Notes: generated by a model not told the origin, from the sequence alone. Counted from the first letter of the stretch, positions 25,965 to 34,227 are shown. The stretch: 64,000 nucleotides of DNA from SAR202 cluster bacterium (GCA_009391535.1 VFHP01000013.1:1-64000), one strand, 5' to 3'. Program-made: numbers and translations.

Positions 25965-27269
25965 TTATTCACATATCGGTAGTTGCATATTAAATTGTTC
26001 ATCCATAGGTTCCCAAAATTTACTCACAAAGCACGAATCGCAGGCAGAGCATCTGAAAGATTCCCAACACACTACGGGTTCAGACATCAGTGAGAAATTG
26101 TCGTCTAGTATATTTCCAACTGGTTTGTAGTGGGGTAGTGCGTGCCTGCCAAACATTTTTGATCTATCGACAGCGCTCATGCAGGTGTAAGCATCTCCAA
26201 AGCCATCTACATTTATACGCATACTACCCGCTGGGCAGAAAATGGGGAGCCTTGCTTTATCTGTACAGGGTTCTAGTTTAAGTGAGCAGTCGAGAGGTAT
26301 TTCAACGGGTTCACAAAGAGGCCCGAAGTCCAGAGGGCTTAAAGGTTTTATATCTACTATTTGCTTGTAAAGATCAAGCTCCATGCCGTCCTGATCCTCT
26401 TCTTCAAACACGGATACGTACTCATCCAGATTTAAGGTTATACCCCTATCTTTACAAAAATCTATTAGACCAGCTTCGTTCACTATCTTTAGGTTGTCAG
26501 GATGTCTGACGAGTTCTATACCAAACTTTTCTGATCCGTACTTTTCAGTGTAATCCGCAACCTTCCTGATAAAGTCATCAACATTGACCTGTGTGGGGTG
26601 AAGGCTTGCGTCTACGTCTACTCTGTTGGGGGGTAGTTCAGACCACTTGTCGAGATTAAAAGTCTTGCCGAAATTTGTTGTCATGCGAAGTTCTATCTCA
26701 GGGTTTAGCATTTTTATTACGTCAACAAGACCTTTGTATAGGGTAGGCTCCCCTCCTGTGAAGTAAATTTCTTTGGGATTCAGTTTATTGAAAGATTCTG
26801 CCCACAATTCGGGTGTAAGCTTATTGTTTTTGGTATTTCTATAAATCTCATTGGCGGCTTCCTGCCAGCAGTACTGACACTTGTAATTGCATTTCCAAGT
26901 TAAAAACCACTGTATGTGTGGTTTTGCGTCAAGCATCGACTCGCTAACCTTAGATTTGTTTTTATCGTAATTATTCTTATCAACTAGGTTGGATTCAGAG
27001 AGGTTTAAAAAATCTCCCTGTTGAGACCTGTTTACAATGGATACTATTTCAATCTGCGCGTCTTTTGGCTTCATTATCTCTAGTTTTAGTATACCCACAG
27101 AGGGGGTTTCATAGCTTATGGTTCTGGGGCTACCATACGTCACGCGAAATGTTTCTTCATGCTCTGAGGACAGCTCCTTGACTTTTATGTCGCAGACCTT
27201 GGGACTTGTTAAGTTGTAAACTATGTCTACATACTTGGACTTGAGATGTTGTGTAAATATTGTATTCAT
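25965..27269 (-). CDS. Radical SAM protein with SPASM-like C-terminus
   Basis: The 434-residue product has an N-terminal region of about 115 residues of unknown fold, then CNYKCQYC (the CxxxCxxC that binds the catalytic 4Fe-4S cluster), IYFTGGEPTLY (SAM site), and a C-terminal half with CPAGSMRINVDG, YTCMS and CSACDSCF that would hold extra clusters as in SPASM proteins. Such enzymes modify peptides, sugars or other substrates by radical chemistry. The next gene is a sulfotransferase, coupled by a 4-base overlap; with the glycosyltransferases this suggests tailoring of a surface molecule. Confidence 0.85.
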   Translation of the reverse strand: MNTIFTQHLKSKYVDIVYNLTSPKVCDIKVKELSSEHEETFRVTYGSPRTISYETPSVGILKLEIMKPKDAQIEIVSIVNRSQQGDFLNLSESNLVDKNNYDKNKSKVSESMLDAKPHIQWFLTWKCNYKCQYCWQEAANEIYRNTKNNKLTPELWAESFNKLNPKEIYFTGGEPTLYKGLVDVIKMLNPEIELRMTTNFGKTFNLDKWSELPPNRVDVDASLHPTQVNVDDFIRKVADYTEKYGSEKFGIELVRHPDNLKIVNEAGLIDFCKDRGITLNLDEYVSVFEEEDQDGMELDLYKQIVDIKPLSPLDFGPLCEPVEIPLDCSLKLEPCTDKARLPIFCPAGSMRINVDGFGDAYTCMSAVDRSKMFGRHALPHYKPVGNILDDNFSLMSEPVVCWESFRCSACDSCFVSKFWEPMDEQFNMQLPICE

Positions 27270-27985
27270 GAAAAGGAGTATCCAAAAAATTCTATGTCTT
27301 CTTTACAAATGTTGTATACGGCTTCTATCATTTTCTCGTTGTAGTAATCTTTATAGTTCTTGTGCTTTGATTTGTTTGTGTGCTTTAGTGGCCTATAAGC
27401 AAGGCCGCATTTTTGAACCAAGTGCTTCCAGTGTGGCTTGTTAGGGTCTGTTAGATCTTCCTGTTTAAATATATCGTCTACCAAAAAGGGGATTTTTGGC
27501 AAGCCTTTCGATGTCCACCCTAAAGCATCTATTCCACGCCTTCTCTTCTTCATCATTAGGTCGCACAAATGTTCATCCGAGTCTCCGTATAAAAGCCACG
27601 AGTCTTTCATTTGAAAGTATATGTCTCTATGTGGTCGCGTCTCCATACCGCCCATCACCCACTCCTCAAAAGAGGAGAATTCTTTGTACCACTTAAAGTG
27701 GTCGTGGTAGCTGCGTTGTTGATGCCAGAAAAACCAAGATACGGCTCTGTCCCAAGGATTTCTGACAACTGAAAAGATATAATCATATCCTTCAAGGTTG
27801 TCTGGTGGAATTACGCCGTCATCTCTTCCCATGACTATAGAGTTTAGTGATGGCTGTGGCGATTTAACCCACAAATTTCCATTTTTCCCCTGACAGGCCG
27901 CAGGGTTATGAGGGATCAAGCTCTCGGAAATGCTCGTCCCTGCACATTTTGGTATATGAATAAACAGAAAATTTGTTGTGCTCAT
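27266..27985 (-). CDS. Sulfotransferase family protein
   Basis: The 239-residue product starts NFLFIHIPKCAGTSISESL, the 5'-phosphosulfate loop for PAPS, and has VVRNPWDRAVSWFFWH, the 3'-phosphate binding motif with the conserved Arg and Ser. It should move a sulfate group from PAPS to a hydroxyl or amine, most likely on a carbohydrate. It forms an ATGA-type overlap with the radical SAM gene. Sulfotransferases are known in a few marine phages. No PAPS synthesis gene is in the window. Confidence 0.85.
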   Translation of the reverse strand: MSTTNFLFIHIPKCAGTSISESLIPHNPAACQGKNGNLWVKSPQPSLNSIVMGRDDGVIPPDNLEGYDYIFSVVRNPWDRAVSWFFWHQQRSYHDHFKWYKEFSSFEEWVMGGMETRPHRDIYFQMKDSWLLYGDSDEHLCDLMMKKRRRGIDALGWTSKGLPKIPFLVDDIFKQEDLTDPNKPHWKHLVQKCGLAYRPLKHTNKSKHKNYKDYYNEKMIEAVYNICKEDIEFFGYSFS

Positions 27986-28070
27986 AGTTTCTTGATGATT
28001 CCTTTTCTCAGTAGGTTGGAGATTATTTGTTTTTCACGCACTCTGTTGTGAGCTGTTGCGCGAAACTGAT

Positions 28071-28655
28071 CTAGCTATTTACTATTTTTTTTGAATTATT
28101 AATTACCCCCTCAGTATCCCGGTTGAAGAAAAACCACCTCTCGTAGTGGCGCGGGTTATTGCTCTGATTGACGTAATGAAGATATACCATAAGATCATCC
28201 ATTGAGTCAAAAATGTGCTCGTGTGGCAACATAAAAAACAGCCAGTTAGGAGCATTCTTCTTGCCCTGCTTGCAGTGGACTAAAATTGGCTTCTTCTGCC
28301 TGTTGGCTAAGGTTATCTCCTCGTAAGTTCCACACGCATGTACATCAAGATCAATGTGGGCTACGATGAAATCTGATATATCCACACACCTAAGATCTAC
28401 GGTTCTTATGACGCCATACTCCTGCTTAATTTTATCAAACTGTCCTGTTTCCTTGTAATGCTCCATCCAATATCTAGAGTCATCGTCCTCGACCCCGACA
28501 TCAATCGGTTTCTTGCAAGGGTTAAGGACAGTTACACCCATTTGCTCAAGGGTTGGGGTGATATTCTCTCTCCAACCTGAACCGGCGTCTGCAACGCGAT
28601 CCATTGCTCCAACTAAATAGGTTCTGGTTCCATTAAGTCTGTTTATCGAATCCAT
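28071..28655 (-). CDS. Nucleoside 2-deoxyribosyltransferase-like protein
   Basis: The 194-residue product has RTYLVGAMDRVADAGSGWRENITPTLEQMG at the start and DFIVAHIDLDVHACGTYEEITLANRQKKPILVHC in the second half, where the Glu of GTYEE is the likely nucleophile. Family members exchange bases between deoxynucleosides or hydrolyse deoxynucleotides, which would suit phage nucleotide salvage. The 85-base gap after it holds nothing I can name. Its start overlaps the deaminase gene by 23 bases. Confidence 0.75.
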   Translation of the reverse strand: MDSINRLNGTRTYLVGAMDRVADAGSGWRENITPTLEQMGVTVLNPCKKPIDVGVEDDDSRYWMEHYKETGQFDKIKQEYGVIRTVDLRCVDISDFIVAHIDLDVHACGTYEEITLANRQKKPILVHCKQGKKNAPNWLFFMLPHEHIFDSMDDLMVYLHYVNQSNNPRHYERWFFFNRDTEGVINNSKKIVNS

Positions 28656-29043
28656 AATCTGTGCTCCACCATACTTTAGTAATATCCAACGCTTTTAGAA
28701 TTTTATTACACCTCTTACAAGGCTTGCTGTTTCTTAATTCGCCATTCCTGTTTAGCCTCACGACTACCACTGAAAGGTTTTTGTCTATATAATATTTTCC
28801 CCACAGTCTAGAGATTAGATCTGTCTCGGCGTGCATATATGGGTATTTAATGTCAGTTTTAAACCTTTTTGATAGCCTGACAGCCTTTGCGTTGGTCTTC
28901 TCTGGGTCATTTTGACCAATCGCAATCAGTTTATTTTTTCTAAACCCAAAGGCGAAGTGGAACGCTGAACTTTTCTTTCGCTTTGATGTTACTGATGGTA
29001 GTATGTCCTCTGCTATACCAAGAGACTGCTCCAAAATACTCAT
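28633..29043 (-). CDS. Cytidine deaminase-fold protein
   Basis: The 136-residue product has YMHAETDLISRLWG (His-Ala-Glu zinc and proton site) and NSKPCKRCNKILK (Pro-Cys-x-x-Cys zinc site), with the spacing of the cytidine deaminase superfamily. It is distinct from the dCMP deaminase at 32.3 kb and is not close to it in sequence. The substrate may be a free nucleotide, tRNA or DNA base. It lies just after an unassigned 117-base stretch. Confidence 0.75.
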   Translation of the reverse strand: MSILEQSLGIAEDILPSVTSKRKKSSAFHFAFGFRKNKLIAIGQNDPEKTNAKAVRLSKRFKTDIKYPYMHAETDLISRLWGKYYIDKNLSVVVVRLNRNGELRNSKPCKRCNKILKALDITKVWWSTDYGFDKQT

Positions 29044-29160
29044 CGTGCTAATTCCAAAAATTTTTTATTGAAATGTTGAAAAAATGTACTTGCTGTTCCA
29101 CTCCGTTAACAAATAATTACCCCAAGATCAGGTAGATCCTATTGCTTAGGGAAATACAAC

Positions 29161-29343
29161 CTAATCTTTGTCGTATATCCGGCCAATTTCAAACAAGCTC
29201 CAGTCATCGACAGGTTTCTTGCTTTCTTCTGGTTTTATAGGGGTTGGTCGCTCACGCATGCCCGAAAATATCGCCCAGAGGGTAATGTATACGACTGCTA
29301 TCGAGGTTAAGCTTACCAACCAAGCTTCTGGTTGAGGGTTCAT
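29161..29343 (-). CDS. Small single-pass membrane protein
   Basis: The 60-residue product has one hydrophobic segment (WLVSLTSIAVVYITLWAIFS) near the N-terminus and a polar C-terminus ending FEIGRIYDKD. GGAG 8-11 bases before the ATG at 29343 and a full TTGACA/TATAAT promoter 35 bases upstream support a real gene. Function unknown. Confidence 0.7.
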   Translation of the reverse strand: MNPQPEAWLVSLTSIAVVYITLWAIFSGMRERPTPIKPEESKKPVDDWSLFEIGRIYDKD

Positions 29344-29378
29344 CTAGGTTCTCCAAATAAGGTTTCAATTTATACTTT

Positions 29379-29407
29379 ATTATACCTTGTTTATCGGCAA
29401 TTGTCAA
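29379..29407 (-). promoter_or_regulatory. Sigma-70-like promoter with CCGATA in spacer
   Basis: TTGACA at 29402-29407 and TATAAT at 29379-29384, spacer 17 containing GCCGATA. It drives the 60-residue membrane protein gene. Confidence 0.85.
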
Positions 29408-29428
29408 CCCAATTATTGAATTAAAATT

Positions 29429-29470
29429 AAAAAAAGCCCAGTTCACTAATATAATTAGCAAGGCTGGGCT
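29429..29470 (-). terminator. Intrinsic terminator after ssb
   Basis: On the minus strand AGCCCAG pairs with CTGGGCT around a long AT-rich loop, followed by seven T residues. It closes the ssb transcript just before the next promoter. Confidence 0.8.
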
Positions 29471-29512
29471 AGACCTTATGAAAGTCGGGCAGAGATTTTC
29501 ACCAACTTTCTA

Positions 29513-29878
29513 TTAGAAGGGTACTGATTCATCAGAAGATTCTGAACTCTTACTCTTTGATGCACCATCACCATTTTTAGGGCCTAGAGAAATATCGTCG
29601 GCCATCACGCAGACAGAGGTTCTCTTGACGCCTTCCTTGTCCTCGTAGTCGTCAATTTTGAGCTTACCTTGAACCCCTACTAAGAGTCCTTTGTTGAGGT
29701 GTGGCCCAAGCGCTTCAGCCATCTTTCCGAAGCAGAGGACGTTGAGAAAAAGAGTGTCGTCGTTACGTCTATCGTTTACCGCCAGACGAAACTTTGACAT
29801 GGAAGTACCCTTTTGGGTTTGGCTATTTTCGGCGTCTTTGGTCAGACGACCTGCTACTACTAGTTGATTAATATTCAT
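29513..29878 (-). CDS. ssb: Single-stranded DNA-binding protein
   Basis: The 121-residue product has the OB-fold layout of bacterial SSB: INQLVVAGRLTKDAE, SKFRLAVNDR, DTLFLNVLCFGKMAEAL, LLVGVQGKLKIDDYEDKEG. It ends in a Ser-rich linker and the acidic tip DESVPF, the interaction tail of SSB proteins. It protects single strands at the fork and should contact the recombination proteins. The gene is followed by an intrinsic terminator and preceded by two small genes behind a promoter at 30524. Confidence 0.9.
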   Translation of the reverse strand: MNINQLVVAGRLTKDAENSQTQKGTSMSKFRLAVNDRRNDDTLFLNVLCFGKMAEALGPHLNKGLLVGVQGKLKIDDYEDKEGVKRTSVCVMADDISLGPKNGDGASKSKSSESSDESVPF

Positions 29879-29883
29879 ACTAT

Positions 29884-30207
29884 TTAGATCTCCAATGCTG
29901 ATCGAATTTTTCCACGAACTACTTGACTGTGACCACGATTTGACTTGTTTGTCGTGGCTTCATAAAGATTTTCAGTAAACGTTTTAGTAAGACCGAGAGC
30001 CTTCCCTGCTTGCTGCGTTCCGCGCTTGTTTGAGGCGAACACACCTTTGCCTTGCTTATATGCAACTGCTGTCACAGGATTTAGTGACTCTCCTTTAACC
30101 TTCCCACGCTTACCTGTTGCAGTAATAGTTTTTTTATCACTGACCTGCCAGTTGTACGTGGCAGAGGTTTGGGAAAGCTTGTCGTAAAACTCGCTACTAT
30201 TCATCAT
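29884..30207 (-). CDS. Basic protein of unknown function
   Basis: The 107-residue product is strongly basic, with KGKRGKVKGESL-like stretches (KTITATGKRGKVKG) and SNKRGTQQAGKALGLTKTF. It may bind nucleic acid, given its place between ssb and a coiled-coil gene in a short transcript. No family recognised. Start is ATG at 30207 or 30204. Confidence 0.65.
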   Translation of the reverse strand: MMNSSEFYDKLSQTSATYNWQVSDKKTITATGKRGKVKGESLNPVTAVAYKQGKGVFASNKRGTQQAGKALGLTKTFTENLYEATTNKSNRGHSQVVRGKIRSALEI

Positions 30208-30225
30208 AAACTTCTCCTAAAATTA

Positions 30226-30483
30226 CTAACCTTGCTGAGGCAGTGTCAATGTCGGAATGCTAGGGGATACCTGTTTTCCGTCAATAAAATCTTGACCCTG
30301 TTGGTTCATTGCCTGTTCTGGGTTAGCGTCCTGATTACCAGCATTAAGCTCGGCAACGCCTTGTTGCAGATAGTCACTTAATGTCTGAATGTCCTGCTCG
30401 ATACGAGCTTTGTTTTGCTGAAGCTCCTGAATCTGTTGTTCAACGTTTCTCAGGTGGGCTTCTGCCATTTCTCTAAGGTTCAT
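30226..30483 (-). CDS. Small coiled-coil protein, Gln-rich
   Basis: The 85-residue product starts MNLREMAEAHLRNVEQQIQ and has a long heptad-like helix rich in Gln, Glu and Lys to about residue 45, then a disordered Pro/Gln tail. The open frame extends upstream through the promoter, so the ATG at 30483 with GGAAAGG upstream is the true start. First gene of the ssb transcript. Function unknown. Confidence 0.65.
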   Translation of the reverse strand: MNLREMAEAHLRNVEQQIQELQQNKARIEQDIQTLSDYLQQGVAELNAGNQDANPEQAMNQQGQDFIDGKQVSPSIPTLTLPQQG

Positions 30484-30523
30484 TTTTATACCTTTCCAAT
30501 AAAGACCGACTTTCTCATGCTTT

Positions 30524-30552
30524 ATTATAGCATGTGGAGTACCGAAGTGCAA
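30524..30552 (-). promoter_or_regulatory. Promoter of the ssb transcript
   Basis: TTGCAC at 30547-30552 and TATAAT at 30524-30529, spacer 17, no CCGATA element. It lies 40 bases before the ATG at 30483. Confidence 0.65.
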
Positions 30553-30561
30553 CCGAAATCT

Positions 30562-31566
30562 CTAAAATAATCCTAAAGTTTTGTTTGTTAACTCAATGCT
30601 AGCTGATGAGCTGGTTCCCATGAGGCATCTTATAGCGTCAATGTTTTCTGGGACAACATCGCTTTCTTGGTGAACGGCTTGTATGTATAAAAGCTTATTC
30701 CCCCAAACTCCCATAGTTTCCTCCCAAACGCAAACCTCTGGCATGTCACCCCTACTGTTCCCTAAGTCTTTTGCGTATTCCATAATCTCAGCGGTAGATC
30801 GTATGCCGTCAGAGTTTTTGACTACCCTGACTCTAGTAGATGCATCAAAAAGTCCAACAACACCATCAACACTAGGCTTTTTATTAAGATCAACCGTTAT
30901 GCTGTGGAGATGCATCAGTGTGGTTGGTACAGATATTGAAGTTGTAAAAATTTCCATATCCTCAAGAACTGTTCTTACGTCTGGCCCGTGATGGGATGGT
31001 ACGATTAAGTGCGGAACAAGGGCGTTAACGGGGCCATGATATATATCCCAAGGGTCAGCAGCTCTTCGTATCATAGTCGCATGAACTTTATCTACCCCGT
31101 ATTTCCAATGTAATGCGTCTAGAGTCCTACAAAGCCCTGTTGTGTTACAGCTTACAACACGAATAAACTCATGACCAACGCAATCTTCGTAATTGCATTG
31201 AGACACAAAGCTTTTCCCACATGAGCTTGGCTCTCCACCTTGGAATATAGCCTTGGTATTGTACTTCTTATATCTAGAGGTGTTTCTTTCTGCTGCACCT
31301 TTTGGTGTACAGTCAACAACTACATCACTTTTGCTTATCAGGTCGTCTACGCTACCAGCTACTCGCAGCCCATGTTCTACATGTACAAATCCTTCAATAT
31401 CAGAAAAGATTGGGATGCCCTTTTCGTGAGCGGTCTTGATCTTAAAATTGTAGCTATTAGCAGTGACCCCTACTAGGTTCATATCTGGTTGCAATAGGAC
31501 GGCATCGGCTACTCTTTTACCTATGGTGCCATACCCAAAAACACCGACATTTATATGGGGTTTCAT
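30562..31566 (-). CDS. gap: Glyceraldehyde-3-phosphate dehydrogenase, archaeal type II
   Basis: The 334-residue product matches the archaeal (type II) GAPDH family along its length: INVGVFGYGTIGKRVADAV, LVGVTANS, AGSVDDLISKSDVVVDCTPKG, AIFQGGE, catalytic Cys140 in IRVVSCNTTGLCRTL, MIRRAADP, VPSHHGPDV, VPTTLMHLHSI and VHQESDVVPENIDAIR near the end. It differs from the bacterial and eukaryotic type I enzyme in all these motifs. It would interconvert glyceraldehyde-3-phosphate and 1,3-bisphosphoglycerate with NAD(P). Such a gene in a phage is unexpected and suggests redirecting host carbon flow or NAD(P)H supply. All key residues appear intact. Confidence 0.88.
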   Translation of the reverse strand: MKPHINVGVFGYGTIGKRVADAVLLQPDMNLVGVTANSYNFKIKTAHEKGIPIFSDIEGFVHVEHGLRVAGSVDDLISKSDVVVDCTPKGAAERNTSRYKKYNTKAIFQGGEPSSCGKSFVSQCNYEDCVGHEFIRVVSCNTTGLCRTLDALHWKYGVDKVHATMIRRAADPWDIYHGPVNALVPHLIVPSHHGPDVRTVLEDMEIFTTSISVPTTLMHLHSITVDLNKKPSVDGVVGLFDASTRVRVVKNSDGIRSTAEIMEYAKDLGNSRGDMPEVCVWEETMGVWGNKLLYIQAVHQESDVVPENIDAIRCLMGTSSSASIELTNKTLGLF

Positions 31567-31796
31567 TAGAATTCGCCTTTTGTTAAAAAGTCCATGAGCT
31601 TAATGTGAGTCCACTGTACATCGTATTGATCATCAGTAGCTAGTCTGGCAAGCTCAATATAATCCAGTTGAAGTTTTGTTACGACTCTCGCAACAAATTC
31701 AGATTTTCCTGAGTTGACAAGATCTTCTAATATCGCAGCCAGTTTTATTATTGTTTGCTCAGGAGATTCTTGAGGGTCTGAATCTTCAGGAATCAT
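31566..31796 (-). CDS. Unknown small helical protein
   Basis: The 76-residue product is acidic at the N-terminus (IPEDSDPQESPEQ) and otherwise helical (IIKLAAILEDLVNSGK, FVARVVTKLQLDYIELARL). Its stop and start share single bases with both neighbours, so it is tightly coupled between the nuclease-fold gene and gap. No family recognised. Confidence 0.6.
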   Translation of the reverse strand: MIPEDSDPQESPEQTIIKLAAILEDLVNSGKSEFVARVVTKLQLDYIELARLATDDQYDVQWTHIKLMDFLTKGEF

Positions 31797-32317
31797 TACA
31801 TTTTTTCCATTACCGAAAGTGGAACTATGTAGTTTAGAGGCTTTCCAGCCCCGTACTTCTTCTTCTTCTTGTGTTTGTCGAAGCTTTCTCTAGTTATCGT
31901 TCCCAGAACGTCTACTTCTTTTCTACCCCTATCGTACCTAACCAAGGCGTATGTTTTTGGCGGGGTTCTGGTCTCGTATTCGTTGACAGGAATTTTAAGC
32001 TCCGGTTCCCCTGCTCCCATATACGTTATGGTCTTCACTTCAACGCCATCAAAGTCTTCTCCAGAATCTCTTACGGAATATATCTCCTCGTCAACAGGCT
32101 CGCCTGTGGCTAGGGAATACCCAAGCTCCCCAATAACTCCTAGAAAGTGAGCCATATACTGGAAGTCAACCTTCATGTCTTCGGACAGTTTGGTTTTGCT
32201 TTCATTGATAAACTTCTTCGTGTCTTTGTTTCTGAAGGATATGTGTTTTGCGTCATGCCTCATGATGGCAAGTTCTAATGCGTACTTTAATTGTTTTTTA
32301 CTAAGCTTAAATTTCAT
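31796..32317 (-). CDS. PD-(D/E)XK nuclease-fold protein
   Basis: The 173-residue product has HFLGVIGELGYSLATG followed by GEDFDGVEVKTITY, where Glu, Asp and Glu-Val-Lys form the usual acid-acid-lysine active site of restriction-like nucleases. A strand TYALVRYDRG then follows. It may be a resolvase or a DNA-end nuclease; sequence alone does not say which. It overlaps the dCMP deaminase gene by 11 bases. Confidence 0.68.
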   Translation of the reverse strand: MKFKLSKKQLKYALELAIMRHDAKHISFRNKDTKKFINESKTKLSEDMKVDFQYMAHFLGVIGELGYSLATGEPVDEEIYSVRDSGEDFDGVEVKTITYMGAGEPELKIPVNEYETRTPPKTYALVRYDRGRKEVDVLGTITRESFDKHKKKKKYGAGKPLNYIVPLSVMEKM

Positions 32318-32741
32318 ATTCCAACAGTTCTATGCCTGCCTCCTTAAACATGTTTCTCGATAGGGCGAATTCTTCGCTCCATCTCTCATTGTTACTTTTA
32401 TAAGACACAACTCTGGTTATGCCTGTTTGTATTATCATACCCGCACATTTAGGACAGGGCATGAATGGGTATGTATATATTGTAGCACCCACGGGTGGTT
32501 CTGAGCAGAACAACAATGCGTTGCACTCAGCGTGTACTATCATTTTATATTTGATTTCACGATTGTCAAGTCTTTTATCGTCAGAAAGTCCTAAAGGGAA
32601 TCCGTTATATCCAAGAGAGAGCACTCTCCTGTCCTCATCCACTATTACCGCACCTACTTTCGTGGACGGGTCTTTAGACCAACTCGCTACCAGCTCAGCC
32701 ATCTCTAAAAACCTGTTGTCCCACCCGCTATTGATCATCAT
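32307..32741 (-). CDS. dCMP deaminase
   Basis: The 144-residue product has WDNRFLEMAELVASWSKDPSTKVGAVIVDED, the zinc site IVHAECNALL and the second zinc motif YPFMPCPKCAGMIIQTGI, typical of deoxycytidylate deaminases. It turns dCMP into dUMP, the substrate of ThyX. Of the starts available (TTG 32756, ATGs 32747, 32741, 32738), 32741 best fits the AGGT upstream. It overlaps the nucleotidyltransferase-like gene. Confidence 0.9.
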   Translation of the reverse strand: MMINSGWDNRFLEMAELVASWSKDPSTKVGAVIVDEDRRVLSLGYNGFPLGLSDDKRLDNREIKYKMIVHAECNALLFCSEPPVGATIYTYPFMPCPKCAGMIIQTGITRVVSYKSNNERWSEEFALSRNMFKEAGIELLEYEI

Positions 32742-33405
32742 TGTCATACCTGTCAACTAATATGTTTAGTTCTGTTGTGATAACGGGCTTCCAAGGTTCT
32801 TCTCTTATCACCATATCTCTTCTGTCGTAATTACACTTAAGCCAAAAGTTAAAGTCTGGTAGCTTGTACCCTTTATCTTGGTATCGCTGTAGTCTTTTGA
32901 TGCAAGAGTGGTACTCGCCCCAAGCGAGGTGGTAATGATTTCCTGTGTAATTAAGTGTCCTGCTTTCTAAGTCGTCAAAAAAACTTTCGCAGTAGTAAAA
33001 ATCTAGGTTTGAGTCTATGGCACATGCTGAGACTGTGAAGTCAAAATAGCTAATACATTTCTCTGGAGTTAGGTCGTCTATGTTTGGATAAGTCCAGAAT
33101 TCCCAAGTGTCCATAGAGGGTGATAAAAACTGCCTATTGTGACAGTTGTATCCATTGAAAGCTAAAGGACGATTTGGGTAACATGGAAGTGATTCGCAAT
33201 TGATACAAAAGTTAGACATCCTTTCGCTGTCACTCATATTTCTAAAGTATAAGTCTACGTCTCTGCGTTCTTTTTCCAACATGCAGTCCGTGATTGTGCC
33301 ACCAACAACCCAGAAGTAAACACCTGAATCTTTCAGGGGGTCAAACATTAACTCCTTAACAAGACTTCTAGCCTTGTTTACTTTTGTTAGATCTTGAGGT
33401 CTCAT
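32728..33405 (-). CDS. Nucleotidyltransferase-fold protein
   Basis: The 225-residue product contains VYFWVVGGTITDCMLEKERRDVDLYF, the Gly-Gly and Asp-x-Asp pattern of the polymerase beta-like nucleotidyltransferase fold, as in tRNA nucleotidyltransferase heads. The rest has many Cys and aromatic residues and a basic helix CIKRLQRYQDKGYKLP. It could add nucleotides to RNA or modify a protein or small molecule. With tRNA and tmRNA genes lacking an encoded CCA nearby, a CCA-adding role is tempting but unproven. Confidence 0.65.
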   Translation of the reverse strand: MRPQDLTKVNKARSLVKELMFDPLKDSGVYFWVVGGTITDCMLEKERRDVDLYFRNMSDSERMSNFCINCESLPCYPNRPLAFNGYNCHNRQFLSPSMDTWEFWTYPNIDDLTPEKCISYFDFTVSACAIDSNLDFYYCESFFDDLESRTLNYTGNHYHLAWGEYHSCIKRLQRYQDKGYKLPDFNFWLKCNYDRRDMVIREEPWKPVITTELNILVDRYDNDDQ

Positions 33406-33998
33406 AATGTTTTTCTAATCCACAACTGATAGTCTGAATGAATAACTTCAAGCTCGTCTCTAAAGAGGTCTAAAAAATAATCTATTGAATTTTTAGGAAG
33501 ACCCTTTAATGTTTTAGACCCCGGAGAATCTGGATATCTTATCCCCATAAGGTAGTCATCAAAGGCGATTATTCCACCGCTTGTTAGTAGCCTGAACGAC
33601 ATGATCGCATCGCTCAGTACCTGCTTTTCGTCGTGGTTGCCATCAATGTAAATAAAGTCAAAAAAGTTTTTGCTGAAATTTCCTAGATGGTCTGAGGAGC
33701 ATCCCTTTATTATTTCAACCTTGTCTTTGTGTCCGCTAGCCGACAGGTTGTTGATGAAAGTTTTGAAGGCTTCCCCAGTCCAGTCAGCCCAAGCGTCTAT
33801 ACACCACAGTCTTGAGCTATTATGCGTCAGTATGTTCTCAAGCATCCATAAAGCAGACATACCCTCGTAAGAGCCGATCTCAAGAAATTTACAAGGCTTG
33901 CCAGCGTAGGGTGACAAGAACTTATTAAATTCTCTGATCACAGGTTCTCCGTTTTGTTCGGAAAACCAGTCTTCTGTAAAAGTATATTTACTATCCAT
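33402..33998 (-). CDS. Class I SAM methyltransferase-like protein
   Basis: The 198-residue product has the Rossmann SAM-binding start KFLEIGSYEGMSALWMLENIL, acidic strand end WCIDAWADW, and FDFIYIDGNHDEKQVLSDAI followed by GGIIAFDDY, the layout of the Methyltransf_24 group. That group acts on sugars and small molecules. Its place beside mannose-pathway genes suggests sugar methylation, which is inference. ATGA overlap with the next gene. Confidence 0.8.
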   Translation of the reverse strand: MDSKYTFTEDWFSEQNGEPVIREFNKFLSPYAGKPCKFLEIGSYEGMSALWMLENILTHNSSRLWCIDAWADWTGEAFKTFINNLSASGHKDKVEIIKGCSSDHLGNFSKNFFDFIYIDGNHDEKQVLSDAIMSFRLLTSGGIIAFDDYLMGIRYPDSPGSKTLKGLPKNSIDYFLDLFRDELEVIHSDYQLWIRKTL

Positions 33999-34227
33999 TT
34001 TCCTTTTCGTATTTACCTTCTTCGTATTCTTTTTTATGCTTCTCTACTGATTCAGCTTCATGTACATGTTTGAAATAATGTTTAAATTGCTTGTATAGAG
34101 CTTTTACTTGTTCAAATGCTTCATTCTCGTCTATCTTGCCGCCCTGTTCTAGATCGCATATAATAGACATTTGTATGTTAAACGCTCTAAATGGATCATC
34201 GTACTTCTCAAACTTATATTGACTCAT
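33991..34227 (-). CDS. Unknown small charged protein
   Basis: The 78-residue product is helical and rich in Lys, Glu and His, ending VEKHKKEYEEGKYEKENG. No family recognised. It overlaps its neighbours by 8 and 14 bases. Confidence 0.6.
   Translation of the reverse strand: MSQYKFEKYDDPFRAFNIQMSIICDLEQGGKIDENEAFEQVKALYKQFKHYFKHVHEAESVEKHKKEYEEGKYEKENG

Noticed and set aside
29252..29461. 69-codon frame upstream of the small membrane gene
   Set aside because: It covers a promoter and the ssb terminator and lacks a ribosome site; the 29161-29343 frame fits better.
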